Positions 8,919-17,290 are shown, counted from the first letter of the stretch. The stretch: 64,000 nt of DNA from Actinoplanes sp. NBC_00393 (GCF_036053395.1 NZ_CP107942.1:1454501-1518500); one strand, 5' to 3'. Program-made: numbers and translations. Notes: generated by a model not told the origin, from the sequence alone.

Positions 8919-9440
8919 ATGGACCTGACCGATCTGGCCCGATCGCTGCTCGGCCCGATCCCGGCACACCGGACGATGGGTCTGGAAGTGCTGCGGGCCG
9001 CGGACACCGTCGGCGTGGTCGCGGTGCAGGTCCGGCCGAAGCTGACCAACGTCATCGGCTCCCTGCACTCCAGCGGCCTGATCACGTTGATCGACGCGGC
9101 CGGGCTCGCGGCCATCATCTCCGCCGCACCCAGCGCGGCGGCCTTCGAGGGCATCGTGCCGCTGGGCGGTGCCGCGTCGCTGCGGTTCCGTGCGCCCGCA
9201 CGCGGCCGCCTGATCGCCACCTGCGCCCTGGACGACGAGGCTCGTCAGGAGCTCGCCGAGATCTTCGCCGGGGCCACCCGGGTCCGGTTCACCACCACGA
9301 CCACGATCACCGGCGAGAACGGAGCGGTGGTCTGCGAGGGCAGCTTCCACTGGAGTGTGAGCTGCACCGTTCCGGCTGCGAAGCCGTTCCAGGAAAACCG
9401 CTTCCCCGTGGCCGAGGGTTCGGGCAGCCTGGCCCGGTGA
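8919..9440 (+). CDS. Hotdog-fold thioesterase (PaaI/DUF4442 type)
   Basis: A 173-residue protein. The layout fits the DUF4442/PaaI hotdog fold: an N-terminal helix, GLEVLRAADTVGVVAVQVRP, the long LHSSGLITLIDAAGLAAI helix, then antiparallel strands with VRFTTTTTITGENGAVV. The usual substrate is an acyl-CoA. The ATG at 8919 follows a GGGG-rich site. It overlaps the downstream acetyltransferase start by four bases (GTGA). Confidence 0.75.
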   Translation: MDLTDLARSLLGPIPAHRTMGLEVLRAADTVGVVAVQVRPKLTNVIGSLHSSGLITLIDAAGLAAIISAAPSAAAFEGIVPLGGAASLRFRAPARGRLIATCALDDEARQELAEIFAGATRVRFTTTTTITGENGAVVCEGSFHWSVSCTVPAAKPFQENRFPVAEGSGSLAR

Positions 9441-9979
9441 CTGATGATCCCGCGCCACGCGTACGCATCGTGCATCTGACCCTGCCTGTCTTTCGAGCTC
9501 TCGCCGAAGGTGACCTCGCGGCGGCCAACGCCGCCGGCCCGGTGCCGGCTTCCGCCTATCTCGCCGGCCCGGAGTGCCGCCCGGTGTGGGCGATGCGGGT
9601 CCGGCAGTGCGAGACCGATCCGGCGAGCGCCGGCTGGGTGACCGGCATCATCTGGGACGAGGAGCGCACCCTCGCGGTGGGCCGGGCCGGCTTCCACGAG
9701 CCGCCGGACGGATCTGGCATGGTGGAGATCGGGTACGCGGTGGATCCGGCACACCGTCGGCGCGGTTACGCGCGGGCCGCGCTGGAAGCGCTGTTGCAGC
9801 GCGCCGCCGCCGATCCGCACATTCATCGGGTACGCGTGAGCATCAGCCCCGGCAACGAGCCGTCCTACCGGCTGGCCTCCCAGTACGGGTTCGTCAAGGT
9901 CGGCGAACAATGGGATGAGGAGGACGGTCTGGAGTACTGCTACGAGCGACCGGCTGTCCTTGATCCGGCTGCATCGTGA
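9437..9979 (+). CDS. GNAT-family N-acetyltransferase
   Basis: A 180-residue acetyltransferase. The acetyl-CoA binding region is EIGYAVDPAHRRRGYARAAL (motif A with RRRGYA), followed by the beta-bulge VRVSISPGNEPSYRLASQYG. The family uses acetyl-CoA to modify amino groups; the acceptor is not predictable. GTG at 9437 overlaps the thioesterase stop, so both probably come from one transcript. Confidence 0.87.
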   Translation: MTDDPAPRVRIVHLTLPVFRALAEGDLAAANAAGPVPASAYLAGPECRPVWAMRVRQCETDPASAGWVTGIIWDEERTLAVGRAGFHEPPDGSGMVEIGYAVDPAHRRRGYARAALEALLQRAAADPHIHRVRVSISPGNEPSYRLASQYGFVKVGEQWDEEDGLEYCYERPAVLDPAAS

Positions 9980-10004
9980 CCCGGGTCGATGAAGCATCGA
10001 GCGG

Positions 10005-11246
10005 ATGGGGGACAAGCCGCTGTCGGTCGCGGTCATCGGTGGTGGGATCGGTGGGCTGACCGCCGCGTTTTGCCTGCTGCGGGCCGGGTTCGACGTCCAC
10101 GTCTACGAACAGGCCGGCCGGCTCTCCGAGGTCGGCGCCGGCATCCAGGTCAGCCCGAACGCGTCGCGCCTGCTGCACCGGCTCGGCCTGGCCGACGCGC
10201 TAGCGGCCACCGGTGTAAAGCCACTGGCGTGGCATCAGCGCCGCTGGGACGACGGCCGCACGCTGCTGCGGGCGCCGCTCGCCGAGGCCTTGGAGGCGAC
10301 GTACGGGTTTCCGCACTACCAGATGCACCGGGCCGACCTGCTCGCCGCCCTGGCCGCGGAACTGCCCGCGTCCCGGGTGCACACCGGGCACCGGTTGACC
10401 GGGTTCACTGCTCGCGCCGACGCAATCTCCGTCACCTTCGCGAACGGGCGGTCGGCCGACGTCGGCGTGCTGGTGGGTGCGGACGGCATCCATTCCGCGG
10501 TGCGCCAGGGGCTGTTCGGTGCTGACCGGGCACGGTTCACCGGCTGTGTGGCGTACCGGGGTGTGGTGCCGGCGGATCGGCTGCGGCATCTGGAGCTGGA
10601 GGTCACTGCGCAGATCTGGCTCGGGCCGGGGCAGCACTTCGTGCACTACTTCATCAGCGGGAAGCGGCTCGTCAACTTCGTGGCGGTGATCGAGCAGGAC
10701 CGGTGGACGCGGGAGTCGTGGACCGACCGGGGATCGATCGCGGACGCGCTGGGCGCGTACCAGGGCTGGCATCCGCAGGTCCGGGAGATCATCGGGGCGG
10801 CCGATGAGACGTACGTGTGGGCGCTCTTCGACCGTCCGCCGCTGCCCCGGTGGTCGGCTGGGCGGGTCACCCTGCTCGGCGACGCGGCGCACGCCATGCT
10901 GCCGTTCATGGCGCAGGGTGCGGCGCAGGCCATCGAGGACGGGGCGACGCTCGCGGAGTGCCTGCGGCAGGACCGGGCCGTGGAGGCGGCGCTCCGGCGT
11001 TATGAAGGGGAGCGCTTGGCCCGTACGTCGCGGTTGCAGGAGATGTCGGCAGGCAACAAGACCCGGTTCCACCTGCCGGACGGGCCCGCGCAGCGGGACC
11101 GGGACCGGCAGCTGGCCGCCGGCGGGCAGGCCTGGTCCTTCAACGGGCTCGGCTGGGTGTACGAGCACGACGCGGCGTTGCTGAATCGGGACCGTGACGA
11201 TCAACAGATGTCGATAGGATCAGCGGCGAACGGTCGGCCGACATAG
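10005..11246 (+). CDS. FAD-dependent aromatic hydroxylase/monooxygenase
   Basis: A 413-residue group A flavoprotein monooxygenase. The Rossmann dinucleotide motif is GGGIGG at residues 11-16, the middle motif is VGADGIHSAVR, and the FAD ribityl site is LLGDAAHAMLPFMAQGA. The overall pattern resembles salicylate and 6-hydroxynicotinate hydroxylases. It ends nine bases before a substrate-binding lipoprotein gene, so the two may serve uptake and oxidation of one compound, which is inference. Confidence 0.87.
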   Translation: MGDKPLSVAVIGGGIGGLTAAFCLLRAGFDVHVYEQAGRLSEVGAGIQVSPNASRLLHRLGLADALAATGVKPLAWHQRRWDDGRTLLRAPLAEALEATYGFPHYQMHRADLLAALAAELPASRVHTGHRLTGFTARADAISVTFANGRSADVGVLVGADGIHSAVRQGLFGADRARFTGCVAYRGVVPADRLRHLELEVTAQIWLGPGQHFVHYFISGKRLVNFVAVIEQDRWTRESWTDRGSIADALGAYQGWHPQVREIIGAADETYVWALFDRPPLPRWSAGRVTLLGDAAHAMLPFMAQGAAQAIEDGATLAECLRQDRAVEAALRRYEGERLARTSRLQEMSAGNKTRFHLPDGPAQRDRDRQLAAGGQAWSFNGLGWVYEHDAALLNRDRDDQQMSIGSAANGRPT

Positions 11247-11254
11247 GAGTTCCG

Positions 11255-12217
11255 ATGCGACGACGCCCTGTTCTCGCGGTTCTCGCCGCGCTGCTCCTCG
11301 CTGTCACCGCCTGCGGCGGATCGGATGACGAACCCGAGGCCACCGCCTCGGGCCAGCTCGACAAGGTCAACGTCGGTGTCATCGCCATCGTCGACGTCGC
11401 CCCGATCTATCTCGGTCAGGCCAAGGGGATCTTCCGCGACAAAGGCATCGACCTGACACTGACCACCGCCCAGGGCGGCGCGGCCATCGTGCCGGGCGTG
11501 CTCAGCGGCCAGTTCCAGTTCGGCTTCAGCAACACCGTCTCGCTGCTGATCGCCCAGACCCAGAAGGTGCCGATCAAAGTCGTCGCCAACGGCAACAACT
11601 CGACCGGCGAGGACGGCAAGGACTTCGGCGCGCTGTATGTGAAGGCGGACAGCCCGATCAAGTCGCCGAAGGATCTCGCCGGCAAGACGGTCGCGGCCAA
11701 CACGCTGAAGAACATCGTCGAGACCAGCGTCAAGGCGTCGGTGAAGAAGGACGGTGGCGACGCCGCAGCGGTGAAATTCACCGAGCTGGCCTTCCCCGAC
11801 CAGGTGCCCGCGCTGGAAGCCGGGCGGGTCGACGCGATCTTCGTGGTCGAGCCGTTCCAGCAGTCGGCCATCGCGGCGGGGGCCCGGCGGATCGCGTCGA
11901 GCTACGTCGACACCGCGCCGAACCTCACCGTCGCGATGTATTTCACCTCGCAGAAACTGATCGCGGAGAACCAGGACCTGGTCACCCGGTTCACCGAGGC
12001 GATCAAGGAGTCGCTGGCGTACGCGGACGGGCATCAGGACGAGGTCCGGGAGGTGCTCGGGTCGTACACGAAGATCCCACCGGAGACCCGGGACGCGCTG
12101 ATCCTGCCCCGCTGGCCCGCCGAGATCAACCGGGCGTCGGTGGACACCCTGGCCCAGCTCGTCGTGACCGACGGCCTCGTCAAGGAGCAGCCGGACGTGG
12201 CAGCGCTGTTGCCCTGA
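11255..12217 (+). CDS. ABC transporter substrate-binding lipoprotein (SsuA/NMT1-like)
   Basis: A 320-residue exported lipoprotein. The signal peptide ends in lipobox VTAC (cysteine about residue 19). The mature part follows the SsuA/TauA/ThiY pattern (VAPIYLGQAKGIF, GVLSGQFQFGFSN, DLAGKTVAANTL, VPALEAGRVDAIFVVEPF), used for sulfonates, nitrate, thiamine precursors and similar. No permease or ATPase gene lies nearby, so it is an orphan component. Its last 38 bp overlap the convergent methyltransferase gene. Confidence 0.87.
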   Translation: MRRRPVLAVLAALLLAVTACGGSDDEPEATASGQLDKVNVGVIAIVDVAPIYLGQAKGIFRDKGIDLTLTTAQGGAAIVPGVLSGQFQFGFSNTVSLLIAQTQKVPIKVVANGNNSTGEDGKDFGALYVKADSPIKSPKDLAGKTVAANTLKNIVETSVKASVKKDGGDAAAVKFTELAFPDQVPALEAGRVDAIFVVEPFQQSAIAAGARRIASSYVDTAPNLTVAMYFTSQKLIAENQDLVTRFTEAIKESLAYADGHQDEVREVLGSYTKIPPETRDALILPRWPAEINRASVDTLAQLVVTDGLVKEQPDVAALLP

Positions 12218-12899
12218 CCAGGTAACCGGGCAGTTTCAAGGCCTCGCCGTCGACCTGCGCGGTGATCTCCACGTCGTCGAGGTGGGTGACGGTCCAGTGC
12301 TCCTCGAAAAACCGCCTCAGGTGGTTCTCGGTGAGGGTCCAGCCCGGGCCGGCCTTCGCCGAGACCGCGAGCAGGAAGAGCTCGGCCTCCGGCGCAGCCA
12401 GACCGGGCAGCTGCGCGAGGTAGTCGTCGGCGCCGCCGTAGCGGTGCAGGTTGTGCAGCAGGCCGGAGTCGAAGATCGCGTTGAACGGCGCCTGCGGCAG
12501 CCGCAGCCGGGTGGCGTCCTGAACCACGAAGTCGATATCGAGGCCGGCGGCCGTCGCGCCCGCCTTCCCCCTGGCGGCAGCGGCCTTTCCCGCCTCGGCC
12601 TTCTCCGCCTCGCCCTTTCCTGGTTCGGCCTTACCCACCTTGGGCTTCCCCGCCTCGGCCTTTCCCGCCTTGGCCCTTGCCTGGTCGATGGCGACCTCGG
12701 AGATGTCGACCGCTGTGACCTGGTGGCCGCGCCTGGCCAGCGCGATGGCGAGTTCGCCGGTGCCGCAGCCCAGGTCGAGCACCTTCGGGCCGGTCACCTC
12801 GCCGAGCACCGGGACCAGGGCCGGCTGGACAGCGTCGATCTCCCAGGGCAGACCGTCTCCACCGCCGCGATACAACTCGTCGTAGTCGGGTGTGGTCAT
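12180..12899 (-). CDS. Class I SAM methyltransferase with Lys/Ala/Gly-rich insertion
   Basis: A 239-residue methyltransferase. Motif I is VLDLGCGTG at residues 40-48 and the acidic residue ending beta-2 is D65. Residues 75-118 are a low-complexity insertion of repeated AGKAE-like units between beta-2 and VVQDATRL, where the core fold is normally short. The C-terminal part (GLLHNLHRYGG, LTENHLRRFFEEHW) resembles thiopurine- or tellurite-type methyltransferases. ATG at 12899. Whether the insertion is tolerated as a surface loop is untested. Confidence 0.83.
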   Translation of the reverse strand: MTTPDYDELYRGGGDGLPWEIDAVQPALVPVLGEVTGPKVLDLGCGTGELAIALARRGHQVTAVDISEVAIDQARAKAGKAEAGKPKVGKAEPGKGEAEKAEAGKAAAARGKAGATAAGLDIDFVVQDATRLRLPQAPFNAIFDSGLLHNLHRYGGADDYLAQLPGLAAPEAELFLLAVSAKAGPGWTLTENHLRRFFEEHWTVTHLDDVEITAQVDGEALKLPGYLVRATALPRPAAP

Positions 12900-12999
12900 C
12901 GTCGTAGCGTAGGCGCGTTGGCACCGGGCGTGGGGGACTGCTTTGCGCGGCCTGCTTTGTGCGCGGCCGGCTTTCTTGCGTGGCCGGCTTGTGCGCGGG

Positions 13000-13039
13000 C
13001 CGGGCGGGGCCGTTGCTTGGGGCGTGAGACCCCGCCCGG
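13000..13039. terminator. GC-rich hairpin
   Basis: CCGGGCGGGG at 13000-13009 pairs perfectly with CCCCGCCCGG at 13030-13039 across a 20-base loop. It lies upstream of the methyltransferase gene and has no following T-run, so a terminator role is only possible. Confidence 0.35.
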
Positions 13040-13149
13040 TTGTATCCATGGTCCCGCTCGCGGCTCTCGAATCCCTCTCGATCCGCTGTCGGCGGGTCTC
13101 CCTTCCCCACAGCTCGCAAATGCTTACGATTCACCCGGAATCACCTAAT

Positions 13150-13270
13150 GGCCTCGGTTCCCGTACCCCATGCTTCGCGCAGGGGAACACCTCGCCCGTG
13201 TCGGCGAGGTGCAACGGCAACCGGATTCAAGGGTTTGGGATCCGGTGGATTCGCGTGAGAGCCCGAGGCC
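13150..13270 (+). ncRNA. Candidate structured RNA (four-helix junction)
   Basis: Four helices nest in order. P1 pairs GGCCTCGG (13150-13157) with CCGAGGCC (13263-13270). P2 is CCCC-A-TGC (13166-13173) with GCAGGGG (13179-13185). P3 is CACCTCGCC (13188-13196) with GGCGAGGTG (13203-13211). P4 is ACCGGAT (13220-13226) with ATCCGGT (13240-13246). P1, P3 and P4 are perfect, and P2 has one bulge. A purine-rich ribosome site and ATG follow 12-18 bases later on the plus strand, so a 5-prime leader such as a riboswitch or attenuator is plausible. I cannot match it to a known class. The strand is inferred from the downstream ORFs. Confidence 0.4.
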
Positions 13271-13288
13271 TTCAGTCCGGGAGGAACC

Positions 13289-13339
13289 ATGCACGACTTT
13301 CCGACGACCGCATCGCGAGAGAGGCCGACTTCCACGTGA
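13289..13339 (+). CDS. Possible 16-residue leader peptide
   Basis: ATG at 13289 is preceded by GGAGGA at 13280-13285 and encodes a 16-residue peptide ending in PTST. It sits just after the candidate structured RNA and 26 bp before the next small gene, so a leader peptide is possible. There is no support beyond the ribosome site. Confidence 0.25.
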   Translation: MHDFPTTASRERPTST

Positions 13340-13365
13340 AGTCCGGCGAGTAGCGGCCCAGAAAC

Positions 13366-13617
13366 GTGTGGGAGCCCTATCCGTGGATCGGGGCTCTCCT
13401 GGCCTTCTTGGGATTCGTGTCGGTACTGACCTTGATCCTCAAGGTAAACCCCAGCCACCGACCCGTCGATTTCAAGATCCGCCTGACGACCGTTCTGCCC
13501 GCGAACATCAAGATTGACGTGCAAATCGCGTACCGCGCACCGGGCGCACCCGCGAAGCGGCAACTGCCGCCCTCACCGCCGGAATCAGACTCCGCGGAGG
13601 GCGGTGATACCGGCTGA
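13366..13617 (+). CDS. Small single-pass membrane protein
   Basis: An 83-residue protein with one hydrophobic segment (WIGALLAFLGFVSVLTLIL, about residues 7-25) followed by a beta-rich, then proline-rich soluble tail. Start GTG at 13366; the ribosome site is weak. Base composition is less GC-extreme than neighbouring genes. Family unrecognised. It may be read from the same transcript as the structured leader at 13150-13270. Confidence 0.45.
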   Translation: MWEPYPWIGALLAFLGFVSVLTLILKVNPSHRPVDFKIRLTTVLPANIKIDVQIAYRAPGAPAKRQLPPSPPESDSAEGGDTG

Positions 13618-13920
13618 TCTGCTCCCGGGCGGCATGGCGACAATCGCCATGCTGCCCGCCGCCCGCTGCCCGCTGCCCGCTGCCCGCTGCGCGCCGCCGG
13701 CCGCCCGCTGCGCGCCGCCGGCTGCCTGCCTGCTTCCTGCCGCCGGTGCCTGCCCGCTGCCTGCCGCTGCCCGCCGCCGGCCACCCGCTGCCCGCCGCCG
13801 GCTGCCTGCTCGCTTCCTGCCGCCGATGCCTGCCGCTGGCCGCCCGTCCGGTGCCCGCTGCCGGCCGCCCCTTGCCTGCCGCCCGCCGCCTGCCCGGACA
13901 TGGCTGCCGAGACGGAACGG
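13618..13920. repeat. C-rich low-complexity tract with G-quadruplex potential
   Basis: No gene is supported here. The plus strand is a run of GCCCGCT/GCCGCCGG units. CCC tracts at 13655, 13662, 13669, 13676 and 13683 are exactly 7 bp apart, so the minus strand has a canonical GGG-N4 quadruplex motif of five tracts. A longer imperfect repeat (GGCTGCCTGC...) recurs 80 bp apart at 13720 and 13800. Confidence 0.7.
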
Positions 13921-13987
13921 TAGGGCGACGCTCCGATGTGGGCGAAATCCGCGATATGTGCGGCAGCGGGCGTTACCCTGCGCGGGT

Positions 13988-14230
13988 ATGGGGGCGGAAC
14001 GGATACACGTGCAGGATCTCGTCGGCCTGACCTGGCTGCGGGCTTGGCGCTCCGGGACGGTCACGGTCCGGTTCGGATCGACCTCGGACGGCCGCTGGAT
14101 CGCCTGGCATTCCGCGCGCGGCAAGGCCTATGCCTACTGGGACGAACGCGCCGCCTGCGAACTCGGCGACCGCTGGCTGGCCCGTGGCGCCTGGTCCGAA
14201 CTGGCCGACACCGGCGGAAGCCGCCTCTAG
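13988..14230 (+). CDS. Small hypothetical protein
   Basis: An 80-residue soluble protein with many aromatic residues (LTWLRAWRSG, RWIAWHSARG, AYAYWDERA). The ATG at 13988 is the first in frame; no strong ribosome site is visible. The amino-acid mix and GC-rich third positions look like real coding sequence, but I recognise no family. Faces the minus-strand gene at 14267-14473. Confidence 0.5.
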   Translation: MGAERIHVQDLVGLTWLRAWRSGTVTVRFGSTSDGRWIAWHSARGKAYAYWDERAACELGDRWLARGAWSELADTGGSRL

Positions 14231-14266
14231 AGACGGCCGCACCTGGGCACGGTAGACCCAGGAGAC

Positions 14267-14473
14267 CTAGGCGCGATCCCGGGTTTCGTCCTGAGCTTCG
14301 GTCTCGGGCTCGACACGGTTCGCCCGGGTGGCGTTGATCCCGGCGTTGCTGCTGCCGTGGGCGGGCACGTCACCACCCGGCGGCTCGTCGGTGACGAACG
14401 TTCCGGTTTCCTCGAGGCCGTCGACGTGCTGGTCCGTGCTGCTGCCGGACACGCCGTCCCGGTTGTCGGACAT
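14267..14473 (-). CDS. Small acidic hydrophilic protein
   Basis: A 68-residue acidic, low-complexity protein rich in D, E, G, T and N, with no hydrophobic segment. The ATG at 14473 has an excellent ribosome site (GGAGGTGG about six bases upstream), which is the main support. Composition suggests an intrinsically disordered protein. Function unknown. The 239 bp upstream to 14712 contain nothing else I can support. Confidence 0.55.
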   Translation of the reverse strand: MSDNRDGVSGSSTDQHVDGLEETGTFVTDEPPGGDVPAHGSSNAGINATRANRVEPETEAQDETRDRA

Positions 14474-14712
14474 GAATCCACCTCCGCCTGTCGTCCTGGT
14501 TGCTACTACCCAGCGCAGGCCAGGAGATGCGCAGCCGCGGAGGGCCGAGACGCGCCGCGACGGGGTCGGCTCGCCGGCATCCGGAGCCGGGAAACGCTGC
14601 GACCAGGGATAGGGAGCGCCCGCAGAGGGCGGAGTTTGCGCGGGCGGGCAAGGGATGCGTGCGGAGGATGCGCGCCCAGGGTGGGATCGAAAGGCTGCGC
14701 GCCGGAGGGCGG

Positions 14713-15744
14713 TCAGGCGGTCTGGCGGAGGACCAGCGTGGGCTCGTAGATGACTGAGGCGATGCGGGCCGCAGGGTCGTCCAGCCTGGTCAGCAGGAGG
14801 CGTGCGGCCTCGGCGGCCATGTCTTCCAAAGGGTGGCGGACCGTGGTGAGGGCTGGGCGGGCGGCCACCGCCGCGCTGCTGTCGTCGAAGCCGATTACGG
14901 CTACGTCGTCCGGGACGTGGCGGCCGGCGTCGCGCAGGGTGAGTAGGGCGCCGAGCGCCATCAGGTCGTTTGCTGCGAAGACTCCGTCGAGATTCGGCTG
15001 GGCCGCCAGCAGGGCGCGCATCGCTGCGGCGCCGCTGTCCTGGGTGAAGTTTCCTACCTCCTGGGGCACCCAGGCGTGGCCGTGGCGGGCCAGGGCGCGG
15101 CGGAAGCCGGAGTCGCGGTCGACGCTGGCCGGCACATCCGCCGGGCCGGAGATCATGGCGATCTGGCGGCAGCCGCGGGCGACGAGGCGTTCGGCTGCCA
15201 GCGCGGCGCCGGTCTCGTTGGCCAGGTCGACGTAGCTGATCGGGACCGGGGAGGCCGGACGGCCGATCAGCACGGCGGGAATGCGGGCGTCGGCCAGCAT
15301 GCCGGGCAGCGGGTCGTGGGCCGGCAGGGAAAGCACCACAGCGCCGTCGGCCTGGCCGTTGCGCAGGTCGCCGACGAGCTGTTTGTGGCCGGCGGCGCCG
15401 ACCATGCGCAGCGCCAGCTGGACGCCGAGCGGGCGCAGCACGCTCATCAGGCCGCCGACGACGCGACCGAAATACGGATCCGAGAAGAAGCGGCTCATGA
15501 ACGGGTCGTCGTCGTGCGTCTCGGAGTCGGAGACGACCAGCGCGACGGTGCCGGTGCGCCGGGTGACCAGGGAACGGGCCAGGAGATTAGGCACATACCC
15601 CGTCTGGTCGACCGCGTTCCACACCTGCTCGTGGAGCTGCGGGTCGACGTTGCGGATCCCGTTGATGACGCGGGAGACCGTCGACCGGGAGACGCCTGCC
15701 ACGCGCGCCACGTCCTCGAGCGTGGGCAGCCGCTCACTCTGCAT
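14713..15744 (-). CDS. LacI-family transcriptional repressor
   Basis: A 343-residue repressor. The N-terminal helix-turn-helix and hinge (TLEDVARVAGVSRSTVSRVI, then YVPNLLARSL) are classic LacI. The rest is a periplasmic-binding-type sensor (VALVVSD, PAVLIGRP, VFAANDLMALGAL, VIGFDDS), suggesting a sugar effector. ATG at 15744. Near-identical AGCGCT-centred operators lie in front of this gene and of both secreted carbohydrate-binding genes (15893 and 18022), so it is very likely their local regulator and self-repressing. Confidence 0.92.
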   Translation of the reverse strand: MQSERLPTLEDVARVAGVSRSTVSRVINGIRNVDPQLHEQVWNAVDQTGYVPNLLARSLVTRRTGTVALVVSDSETHDDDPFMSRFFSDPYFGRVVGGLMSVLRPLGVQLALRMVGAAGHKQLVGDLRNGQADGAVVLSLPAHDPLPGMLADARIPAVLIGRPASPVPISYVDLANETGAALAAERLVARGCRQIAMISGPADVPASVDRDSGFRRALARHGHAWVPQEVGNFTQDSGAAAMRALLAAQPNLDGVFAANDLMALGALLTLRDAGRHVPDDVAVIGFDDSSAAVAARPALTTVRHPLEDMAAEAARLLLTRLDDPAARIASVIYEPTLVLRQTA

Positions 15745-15751
15745 GCCCGAA

Positions 15752-15776
15752 TTTATAGCACGGAGAGCGCTTGCCG
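15752..15776 (-). promoter_or_regulatory. LacI promoter and operator O1
   Basis: The operator CGGAGAGCGCTTGCCG at 15761-15776 shares the GGAGAGCGCT half with O2 and O3. Just downstream on the minus strand is a TATAAA-like -10 (15757-15752), eight bases before the lacI start. Binding would block this promoter, giving autorepression. Confidence 0.65.
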
Positions 15777-15814
15777 GAACGGCCCGGCCGGGCACGTTCC
15801 GGAACCCCAGAACA

Positions 15815-15859
15815 TTGACGTACGTGATGAAGCGGCCCAACACTGGAAAGCGCTCTCCA
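15815..15859 (+). promoter_or_regulatory. Promoter and LacI operator O2 for the DUF1996 gene
   Basis: TTGACG at 15815-15820, an 18-base spacer and AACACT at 15839-15844 form a sigma-70-type promoter. The operator TGGAAAGCGCTCTCCA at 15844-15859 touches the -10 box and would cover the start of transcription. It is a 16-bp palindrome with one mismatched pair. Confidence 0.7.
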
Positions 15860-15892
15860 AGCGATCCGTCCTGCATCCCCGTTGGAGATCCC

Positions 15893-17284
15893 ATGCGAAA
15901 ACGAATCCTGGCGCCGGTGTGCGCCGTCCTGCTGGCCGGCGCCCTGGCGCTCGTCGGCAACCAGTCCGCGCAGGCGGCGGACACCCTGCTCTCCCAGGGC
16001 CGGCCCGCCCTCGCCAGCTCCCTGGAGAACGGCGAGTCACCCGCTATCGCCGCCTTCGACGGCCGCGCCGACACCCGCTGGGGCAGCCAGTGGGCCGATC
16101 CGCAATGGATCCGCGTCGACCTCGGCGCCACCGCCGCGATCACCCAGGTGAAGCTGGTGTGGGAGACGGCGTACGCGAAGGCTTTCCAGATCCAGACCTC
16201 GCCCGACGGCAACGCCTGGTCGACCATCTACAGCACGACCACCGCGACCGGCGGCACCCAGACCCTGACCGTCAGCGGCAACGGCCGGTACGTGCGGATG
16301 TACGGCACCCAGCGCGGCACCGGCTACGGCTACTCCCTGTACGAGTTCCAGGTCTTCGGCACCTCGTCAGCCACCCCGCAGCCCACCGGCGGGGCCGGCT
16401 ACGTCAACGCGAATCCGCCGGTGACCGGCGTCGTCCCGTCCACGGCGATCCCGCCCGCGATGAACCCGCCGGTCACCCACCGCGAGTTCCAGGCGAACTG
16501 TTCGGTGAGCCGCTCGAACCTGAACGACGACCCGATCGTCTTCCCGAACCTGCCGGGCGCCTCGCACTCGCACACGTTCATGGGCAACCGCACCACGAAC
16601 GCCAACTCCACGCTGCAGAGTCTGCAGGCCGGTGGCACGTCGTGCATCACGCCCGGTGACAAGACCGGCTACTGGATGCCGACGCTGCTCAACGGCAACA
16701 CCGCCGTGCAACCGGACGGACCGCAGGTCATCTACTACAAGAGCGGCGTGATCGACTACCGCAGCGTCCGGCCGTTCCCGCCGGGTCTGCGATACGTGGT
16801 CGGCAGCCCGACCGCGACGCTCGACGAATTCCGGTACGCGCCGGGCGCGGTCGAGGGCTTCGAGTGCGGCAACAGCGCCTTCAACTGGGACATCCCGGCG
16901 AACTGTCCGGCCGGCACCCAGCTGAACGTCCGCTACCAGGCGCCGAGCTGCTGGAACGGGCTGCACCTGGACACGCCGGATCACAAGAGCCACATGTCGT
17001 ACCCGGTCAACGGCGTCTGCCCGGCGTCGCACCCGGTCGCCGTGCCGATGATCGAGTTCAAGATGGCCTGGCCGGTCAGCGGGGACATGTCGCAGGTCCG
17101 GTTCTCCAGCGGGCGCGGGTACTCGTTCCACTACGACGTCTACAACGTCTGGGACCCGGCTGTGCTGGCGGCGCTGGTCCGGCACTGCATCAACGGCGGG
17201 CTGCAGTGCAACCCGCGGGGCTTCGACCTCTACAAGCCGGAGCGCGGCGCGGCCCTGAACGAGAACTACGAATTGCCCGCATAG
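15893..17284 (+). CDS. Secreted DUF1996 protein with discoidin (F5/8 C) domain
   Basis: A 463-residue exported protein. A signal peptide (1-29, ending SAQA-AD) precedes an F5/8 type C carbohydrate-binding domain (about 30-163, with TRWGSQWADPQWIRVDLG and YGYSLYEFQVFG), then a DUF1996 domain (about 200-455, with SHSHTFMGN and DHKSHMSYPV). DUF1996 is found in fungal and actinobacterial secreted proteins of unsettled activity. The discoidin domain is closely related to those of the 18022 protein. ATG at 15893 has GGAG upstream. Controlled by operator O2 and followed by a strong terminator. Confidence 0.9.
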   Translation: MRKRILAPVCAVLLAGALALVGNQSAQAADTLLSQGRPALASSLENGESPAIAAFDGRADTRWGSQWADPQWIRVDLGATAAITQVKLVWETAYAKAFQIQTSPDGNAWSTIYSTTTATGGTQTLTVSGNGRYVRMYGTQRGTGYGYSLYEFQVFGTSSATPQPTGGAGYVNANPPVTGVVPSTAIPPAMNPPVTHREFQANCSVSRSNLNDDPIVFPNLPGASHSHTFMGNRTTNANSTLQSLQAGGTSCITPGDKTGYWMPTLLNGNTAVQPDGPQVIYYKSGVIDYRSVRPFPPGLRYVVGSPTATLDEFRYAPGAVEGFECGNSAFNWDIPANCPAGTQLNVRYQAPSCWNGLHLDTPDHKSHMSYPVNGVCPASHPVAVPMIEFKMAWPVSGDMSQVRFSSGRGYSFHYDVYNVWDPAVLAALVRHCINGGLQCNPRGFDLYKPERGAALNENYELPA

Positions 17285-17290
17285 GTACGC

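Noticed and set aside
13150..13270. Assigning the structured RNA to a known class such as ydaO, cobalamin or SAM-I
   Set aside because: GGGGAAC-like and junction features are suggestive, but the consensus cores of these classes are not present as I know them.
12943..13353. 136-residue plus-strand frame upstream of the small membrane gene
   Set aside because: It crosses hairpins and the structured RNA, has irregular composition and no ribosome site.
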